NCBI RefSeq assembly: GCF_000376565.1
Contig: NZ_BARG01000044.1
Location: forward strand, 124,001 to 188,000
Origin: Streptomyces hokutonensis
Lineage (GTDB): Bacteria; Actinomycetota; Actinomycetes; Streptomycetales; Streptomycetaceae
Length of the DNA stretch: 64,000 nt
Direction of reading: 5' to 3'
Shown: in pieces, positions 60,014 through 64,000 of the stretch
Numbering within the stretch: the stretch's first letter is position 1
How the letters are laid out: every line of letters starts with the position of its first letter
Translations under genes and position numbers: made by a program
Notes under the pieces: model-generated
What the model was told of the DNA's origin: nothing
Database searches by the model: none
The model's input: the letters and a program-made list of their open reading frames with translations, nothing else

Positions 60014-60337
60014 TCAGACCGATTTCGTTTCCTCGGCAACCCAGGAGAGGTACGCCTCCGACCCCCCGGTCACGGGCAGTGTGATCCACTGGGGAACGTC
60101 GTACGGGTGGTTCTCGTGTAGCCAGGCTTCCAGTGCTGGGAGGCGGTCTGTCGTGGTCATGTACGAGATCCGCCACTCCTGCGCTGCCGCGATCTTGCCC
60201 TCCCACCAGTAGTACGCGGCGACCGGCGCATCGATGTGAACGCCGGCTGCCAACTTGCTCTCAACCGCACCTCGGGCCAGCGCCTTCGCCAGCTCCTCGT
60301 CGTCGCTGGTCGTCTGCGCGATCACGATGTCGGTCAT
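60014..60337 (-). CDS. cutA: CutA1-like divalent-cation tolerance protein
   Basis: 107 residues from ATG (MTDIVIAQTTSDDEE). CutA1 fold: VESKLAAGVHIDAPVAAYYW, ISYMTTTDRLPALEAWLHEN, HPYDVPQWITLPVTGGS and YLSWVAEET. It forms a trimer related to PII signalling proteins; the metal-tolerance role is not firmly established. Stands alone. Confidence 0.88.
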   Translation of the reverse strand: MTDIVIAQTTSDDEELAKALARGAVESKLAAGVHIDAPVAAYYWWEGKIAAAQEWRISYMTTTDRLPALEAWLHENHPYDVPQWITLPVTGGSEAYLSWVAEETKSV

Positions 60338-60793
60338 GCCACTGCCTCTCAAGCCGGGAGTAACCCGACTCTATCCAGCGGCGTCCCGTGGGCACGCAGG
60401 TGCCAGGCTATGCCGCAATCAGAATGGGTACGGCCCTGATCGAGCCTCACGGGTGAGACGAGGATGTGTCGTGTTGCCCCGGCTTCAACGTCGAATGTGA
60501 GATGAGGCAGCATACCCGGGCCAAAGGGCCGTAACTATCTACACCTCATCGTCGTGAGCTAGGGATTCGCCCACGGCAGACAAGAAAGCGCGCCGAAAAA
60601 CTGGATAGTTGCGTCAGGACTATGTCAACGTACAACGTCCCGCAAAAACCAGGTCAACCGGTGCTGCCGTTCGAGTGCGATGAGGATTCCGAAACACCTC
60701 GGAATTACGCGTCGCGTGGATCGGTCCTCTGGCGTGGCTGCTACTTCGGAGGTCTGTCTGTCTGATTCCGCTATCCGATCTGCCCGCTTCACT
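60338..60793. other. Region without a supported gene
   Basis: The sequence is less GC-rich than average (AACTGGATAGTTG, AAAAACCAGGTCAACC near 60600-60660). Short minus frames (for example a 62-residue frame at 60625-60813) lack ribosome sites. This is probably old element DNA. Confidence 0.3.
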
Positions 60794-61114
60794 TCACCCG
60801 TGCTCTTTGCCATCGGAGGACTGAACGCTTGGGTCGGCCAGGCGGCAGGTAACTACCTTGCGGTCTCCACCGGGCTCTGTGTCTGCGTCTGTGCGGCTGG
60901 CCTTTTCGGCGAAGACCTCTTGCAACGAGGGTACCGGGGCGATCGTGTCGTCCTCGCGTACGTGGCACAGCACCCAGGGGTCGTGTCCCGTGTCGTGGTG
61001 TAGGGGATCAAGCGTTGCGCGTTCCGGTACGAGGTCCCTGACGATCTTTGGAGGGGCGGCAGTCCACGAGGCGCCCTGTTGAGGCGAGTTGAGTACCTGG
61101 TCTGGCCGATCCAC
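60794..61114 (-). CDS. Small unknown protein, doubtful
   Basis: 106 residues in a frame with plausible codon use (APPKIVRDLVPERATLDPL, WVLCHVREDDTIAPVPSLQ). No domain or ribosome site recognised. It may be a remnant of the integrative element. A plus-strand frame at 60680-61003 is an alternative but has poor composition. Confidence 0.25.
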   Translation of the reverse strand: MDRPDQVLNSPQQGASWTAAPPKIVRDLVPERATLDPLHHDTGHDPWVLCHVREDDTIAPVPSLQEVFAEKASRTDADTEPGGDRKVVTCRLADPSVQSSDGKEHG

Positions 61115-61166
61115 CGTCCCCGACCTGTGGATTCCGACGCCTTGATTCGGCTACACCACCCGGCGG

Positions 61167-61367
61167 GACGCCATCCACCCAGGCGCCACAACTCGGCAAG
61201 TGGCACAGGCCCTCGGTGTTGCCGAGCGCCGCGTCACGGTGAATCTCGACCGGCTTGCGGGCGACGGCCTTCTAGTGGTCGCCGCGGACAACGAGCCCGG
61301 GGCCTTGCGCTCGTACCTTCTTCCCCCTCCCGCCGATGGCGAGCCCAAGCAGACGTCGGGTACGTGA
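61167..61367 (+). pseudogene. Winged-helix regulator fragment without start
   Basis: A frame without an initiation codon encodes AIHPGATTRQVAQALGVAER, VTVNLDRLAGDGLLVVA and ends LRSYLLPPPADGEPK. This is a clear HTH plus wing, cut off at the N-terminus by a stop at about 61136. Probably the residue of a regulator in a decaying element. Confidence 0.55.
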
Positions 61368-61426
61368 CGCGGCGCGCAACATAGCCGACGATCGCCGGTT
61401 GGCCAAACCGGCGCTTCTTCGGACCA

Positions 61427-62101
61427 TTGAATGACCAGGGGACGCCGAGGCGTCCCGATGTCTCGCGTGAGGAGTCAAGTGGCTTGTCGCAGCTCGCAAT
61501 AGACGAATCGTCCTTGCTCTCTGCGGACCACGTCCGCTCCCTTCTGGAATGGATCCAGGAGGAATCTCCGGGAGCGGTCTTCTCCTTCCTCGCCTCCATG
61601 GCGGGCACCGCGCTGTCGCCGGGCGAGGCGGCCTCGGTTCGGGTGCATGATGTGACGCTTCCGGACGGGGAGTTCGGGGAGGTGCTGGTCCGCGCCGGCG
61701 AGGGCCGGAAGGTTCCTGTCTCCCCGGACCTCGTGGGCGTGCTGAGGCGGTGGATCGACAGGGCGGACTTGAAGACTGGCGATCTGTTGTTCCCCGGTGA
61801 GCGGGGTGGGCCGTTGTCGTCCTCCGAGTACCGGAGGGTGTGGAGGCAGGCTCGTCAGGCGGTGTTGAGTCCGGACGAGGTGCAAGCGGGCTTGGGGGAG
61901 CAGGTCTCCTGTCTGCGTGATTCCTGTCTGGACCGCTGGCTCAAGGCGGGCGTTCCGGCGTGGGGCGTCGCTGAGTGGGCTGGTGTGAGCGCGAGTTGGG
62001 TTGCGCTGCGTTACCCGCATCGCTTCAGACTGGAAGACGTCGAGATCGACTGGGACCATCTGGAAGAGATCATGGGCCTTCGGGACACCTCCGAACGGTA
62101 A
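61427..62101 (+). CDS. Tyrosine-recombinase-like protein lacking catalytic residues
   Basis: 224 residues (ATG 61427; a TTG at 61481 has a better GAGGAG site). The fold follows the catalytic domain of Streptomyces plasmid integrases, but the first Arg position reads GTALSPGEAASVRV, the HxLR box reads SCLRDSCLDRWLKAGVP, and the LGH segment reads EWAGVSASW. Only the second Arg and a Tyr (LRYPHR) remain. It cannot act as a standard recombinase. It could be a regulatory relic or an architecture factor. Confidence 0.65.
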   Translation: MNDQGTPRRPDVSREESSGLSQLAIDESSLLSADHVRSLLEWIQEESPGAVFSFLASMAGTALSPGEAASVRVHDVTLPDGEFGEVLVRAGEGRKVPVSPDLVGVLRRWIDRADLKTGDLLFPGERGGPLSSSEYRRVWRQARQAVLSPDEVQAGLGEQVSCLRDSCLDRWLKAGVPAWGVAEWAGVSASWVALRYPHRFRLEDVEIDWDHLEEIMGLRDTSER

Positions 62102-62329
62102 TTCCCGTCCCGCGCTCCGGCCGACGCGCCGAGCGCGGGGCCACCCGCCGTGCGCATCCCGAACTTCGGCGGTCCACGCCTCGCTGCCGCCATCACATGA
62201 CGATGTCCTTCGGCGATGAGGTCTCACTGTCCCGACGGGGCTGGTTGACCTTCGTCCCGGACCACCCGACAGCCGGCTGAATCGATGCGTCGGCCTGGCC
62301 TATCCCACTCTGTTCCCGAGGACTCGCGC
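62102..62329. other. Gap before excisionase-like gene
   Basis: 228 bp with only very short frames. It contains GGCCACCCGCCGTGCGCATCC-like GC-rich DNA and no recognisable hairpin or promoter. Confidence 0.25.
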
Positions 62330-62536
62330 ATGCCTGCCCGTTTGCTGTCCATCCCCGCTGTCGCCGCCGCCCTGGACGTCGACCGCCGCACCGTCTACCG
62401 CTTCATCGCCGCCGGAGACCTCCCCGTCGTCGATCTGCGTACCGGGACGGAACGCTCCCGCGTCCGTGTCCCCGCTACTGGGCTTGAGGAGTTCATCGCC
62501 AAAAGGCTGGTTGCTTCCCCGCGCACTCGCCGGTGA
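62330..62536 (+). CDS. Excisionase-like HTH protein
   Basis: 68 residues from ATG (MPARLLSIPAVAAALDVD). MerR/BldC-like HTH (AAALDVDRRTVYRFIAAGDL) and wing (RVRVPATGLEEFIAKR). It sits 66 bases upstream of an integrase, the usual place for Xis in actinomycete integrative elements, where it would steer excision. Confidence 0.8.
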   Translation: MPARLLSIPAVAAALDVDRRTVYRFIAAGDLPVVDLRTGTERSRVRVPATGLEEFIAKRLVASPRTRR

Positions 62537-62602
62537 TTTCTCTCCACCAGTCCGGCCCTCACCCATTCCGAACGAAGGAGTAGTACCGCGTACCTGCGCA
62601 AA

Positions 62603-63691
62603 TTGCAGTCCGGCAAGTGGCAGGCGACCGTACGCAACCGGTCAGGAGACCGGTTCAGCGAGTCCTTCCCCCTCAAGACCCAGGCGCGGGCTTGGGGCAT
62701 CGAGCTGGAGACCCAGTTCGCCCGCGGAGGCATGCGCGACCCGCGCGCCGGCGAAATCACATTCCAGGAGTGGCACGATCGATGGTGGAACGCACGCATC
62801 GTCGAGCCTCATACCCTGAGGGGTGACGCGTCCAGCATCAAGAACCACGTCATGCCCTACTGGGCGGACTGGGAGATGCGGGCCATCACCCGTATGGATG
62901 TCCAGAGCTGGATCCGCTCCCTGGTCGAGAAGGGGGCGGGGGCCTCCGCGATCAAGCGGGCATACAACCTGACGTCGTCCATCATGCGCGCGGCAGTGGA
63001 CGACGACGTGATCGCGGTGAGCCCGTGCCGCAGCATCGACCTGCCAGCCATCGCGGTCAAACCGCCGCAGTGGTTCACGCCAGACCAGGCGCAGAGCATC
63101 CTCGACGGACTCGCCCCCGCCTGGCGGACGATGTGCTTGCTCGGCTTCTACACCGGACTGCGTTGGGGTGAACTCTCCGGCCTGCACCGCCACCGCATCG
63201 ACACGCGGCGCTCGCGACTGTTCGTGGTCGAGGTCAACACCAAGAGCGGCATCAAGGAGTATCCCAAGAGCTCCAAGAGCCGTCGGGAAGTCCCTCTCCC
63301 GCCCCACGTCCTGGAGGCCCTCGAACGCCACATCCACCGGCTCGACCGCGACGCGGTGGTGTTCACCACCATCACCAAGGGCCGCACCGGGCGCCTGCTC
63401 GCCGACAGTAACTGGCGCCGGCAGACGTGGTGGCCTGTCGTCGAGGCCGCCTACCACTTCGGCGACGACGGTGAGTTGCAGCTCGTCCCGCACTATCCGC
63501 CGCACTCCATGCGCCACACCTGCGCCTCGTGGCTGGTCCAGAAGGGAGTCTCGCTCTACGAGGTCCAGCACCTCCTCGGCCACGAGAGCTTTCAGACCAC
63601 CCAGCGCTACGCCCACCTCCAGCCGGACGCCCACAAGGCCGTCCTCGGAGCCTGGGAGCGTATGGAAACCCCGCTCACCATCGCCGCATAA
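62603..63691 (+). CDS. int: Site-specific tyrosine integrase, start codon unclear
   Basis: 362 residues from TTG at 62603. Homologues begin MAYLRKL; here that segment reads TAYLRKLQSGKWQ and the expected initiator triplet at 62585 is ACC, although AAGGAG lies four bases before it. All catalytic residues are present: Arg in FYTGLRWGELSGL, Lys-rich hairpin KSSKSRREVPLP, HSMRHTCASWLV, HLLGHESFQTTQRYAHL. The N-terminal SAM-like domain is EWHDRWWNARIVEPHTLRG. The protein may be expressed poorly or from CTG/TTG. Confidence 0.85.
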   Translation: MQSGKWQATVRNRSGDRFSESFPLKTQARAWGIELETQFARGGMRDPRAGEITFQEWHDRWWNARIVEPHTLRGDASSIKNHVMPYWADWEMRAITRMDVQSWIRSLVEKGAGASAIKRAYNLTSSIMRAAVDDDVIAVSPCRSIDLPAIAVKPPQWFTPDQAQSILDGLAPAWRTMCLLGFYTGLRWGELSGLHRHRIDTRRSRLFVVEVNTKSGIKEYPKSSKSRREVPLPPHVLEALERHIHRLDRDAVVFTTITKGRTGRLLADSNWRRQTWWPVVEAAYHFGDDGELQLVPHYPPHSMRHTCASWLVQKGVSLYEVQHLLGHESFQTTQRYAHLQPDAHKAVLGAWERMETPLTIAA

Positions 63692-63694
63692 AAC

Positions 63695-63725
63695 CTTCGC
63701 CCTGTCCTTCCCGGGCAGGGCGAAG
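63695..63725. terminator. Hairpin after integrase
   Basis: Perfect 10-bp stem CTTCGCCCTG and CAGGGCGAAG with an 11-base loop, starting three bases after the integrase stop. It can serve both the integrase and the convergent gene at 63752. Confidence 0.8.
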
Positions 63726-63751
63726 TCGTCTCCGCGCTGGTCCGGGAAGGA

Positions 63752-64000
63752 TCACCCACGAGCGGCGTTCGGGTCGTCGTCGGGACGAGTCCAGCGGCCG
63801 TTGGTGTCGGGACACTGGTAGGCGTAGGCATCGATCTTCGCCAGCTCACGCCATACTTCCCGCCCGGCCGGCGGGCCCGGCAGAGTGCACAAGGGGCCTA
63901 GGAGCGGGTCGAGTTGTTCCGTATACGCCTCGGCCCACTCCAGACAGTTCGCCTCGTCCGCCGCGACCGGTGCGACGGTTCGACTGCGTCGCAGGGCGTC
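63752..64000 (-). CDS. C-terminal part of an unknown protein (cut by window end)
   Basis: The minus frame is open from the window edge to TGA at 63752. The 82 visible residues include VAADEANCLEWAEAYTEQLD, PGPPAGREVWRELAKIDAYA and end YQCPDTNGRWTRPDDDPN. The composition is natural and codon use fits the genome. No family recognised. Beside an integrase it may be element cargo or the host flank. Confidence 0.6.
   Translation of the reverse strand, partial: DALRRSRTVAPVAADEANCLEWAEAYTEQLDPLLGPLCTLPGPPAGREVWRELAKIDAYAYQCPDTNGRWTRPDDDPNAARG

Noticed and set aside
60680-61003. Plus-strand 107-codon frame
   Set aside because: No ribosome site or family resemblance; overlaps an equally uncertain minus frame with better composition.
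63692-64000. tRNA attachment site at the integrase end
   Set aside because: No tRNA-like cloverleaf or T-loop sequence was recognised; only a hairpin and a partial gene are present.
1-64000. CRISPR array
   Set aside because: No regularly spaced direct repeats were seen.

Overview
The window looks like chromosome of a Streptomyces or a close relative. Coding DNA is very GC-rich with G/C-ending codons, GTG and TTG starts are common, and several families typical of streptomycetes are present: a conservon with a P450 pair, DUF574 methyltransferase, DUF2180 protein, XRE-TPR regulators and integrative-element recombinases. No rRNA, tRNA or CRISPR array was recognised.

Layout. (1) 1-17.5 kb, stress and redox block: MarR regulators, a VKOR-like oxidoreductase, a SnoaL-like protein, DoxX beside a SufR-like regulator, a fused SecDF, a LuxR-type two-component system, two DksA/TraR proteins coupled to an MreB-like ATPase, the decayed end of a hydrogenase-4/complex-I-like operon, and an arsR-sulP-PPOX-ATPase operon. 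Two paralogous ArsR genes each have a nearby palindromic operator candidate. Decay is visible here (comB with several frameshifts, a hyfB-like fragment, DoxX with compensating frameshifts). (2) 17.1-21.6 kb: a Tn554 TnpA/TnpB-like pair of tyrosine recombinases that abuts a 3'-truncated methyltransferase. (3) 21.6-33.3 kb, all minus strand: methyltransferases, a methyltransferase-NUDIX-isoaspartyl-methyltransferase triple fusion, ABC exporter, NUDIX, kinase-like protein, a 49-residue ORF with a very strong ribosome site, two unknown proteins, an exonuclease/endonuclease/phosphatase-family protein, a GntR-like protein and a DUF574 methyltransferase. (4) 33.4-39.2 kb: a conservon (cvnA-B-C-D) followed by a CYP157-like and a CYP154-like P450, closed by a 19-bp-stem hairpin. 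(5) 39.6-60 kb: a biosynthetic island. Fourteen co-directional minus-strand genes (41,990-55,595), mostly joined by 4-base stop/start overlaps, encode a Kdo-type cytidylyltransferase, two glycosyltransferase-like proteins, a thymidylate-synthase-family enzyme with the Asn-to-Asp change of cytosine-specific hydroxymethylases, an O-carbamoyltransferase, an SAH-hydrolase-like oxidoreductase, a sugar epimerase, a methyltransferase and a set of kinases and phosphatases. It is flanked by XRE-TPR regulators on the plus strand, two of which share a nearly identical 70-bp leader. (6) 60.3-64 kb: remains of an integrative element (wHTH fragment, catalytically degenerate recombinase, excisionase, integrase) and the end of an unknown gene.

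Inferred joint action of the island: KdsB would make a CMP-activated 3-deoxy-sugar acid, the TS-like enzyme would hydroxymethylate a cytidine nucleotide, the carbamoyltransferase would cap a hydroxyl, and the glycosyltransferases would assemble the product, with phosphatases, kinases and NUDIX enzymes trimming intermediates. I do not recognise a characterised cluster with this gene set. A carbamoylated, C5-hydroxymethylated cytidine nucleoside is the most specific hypothesis the sequence supports.
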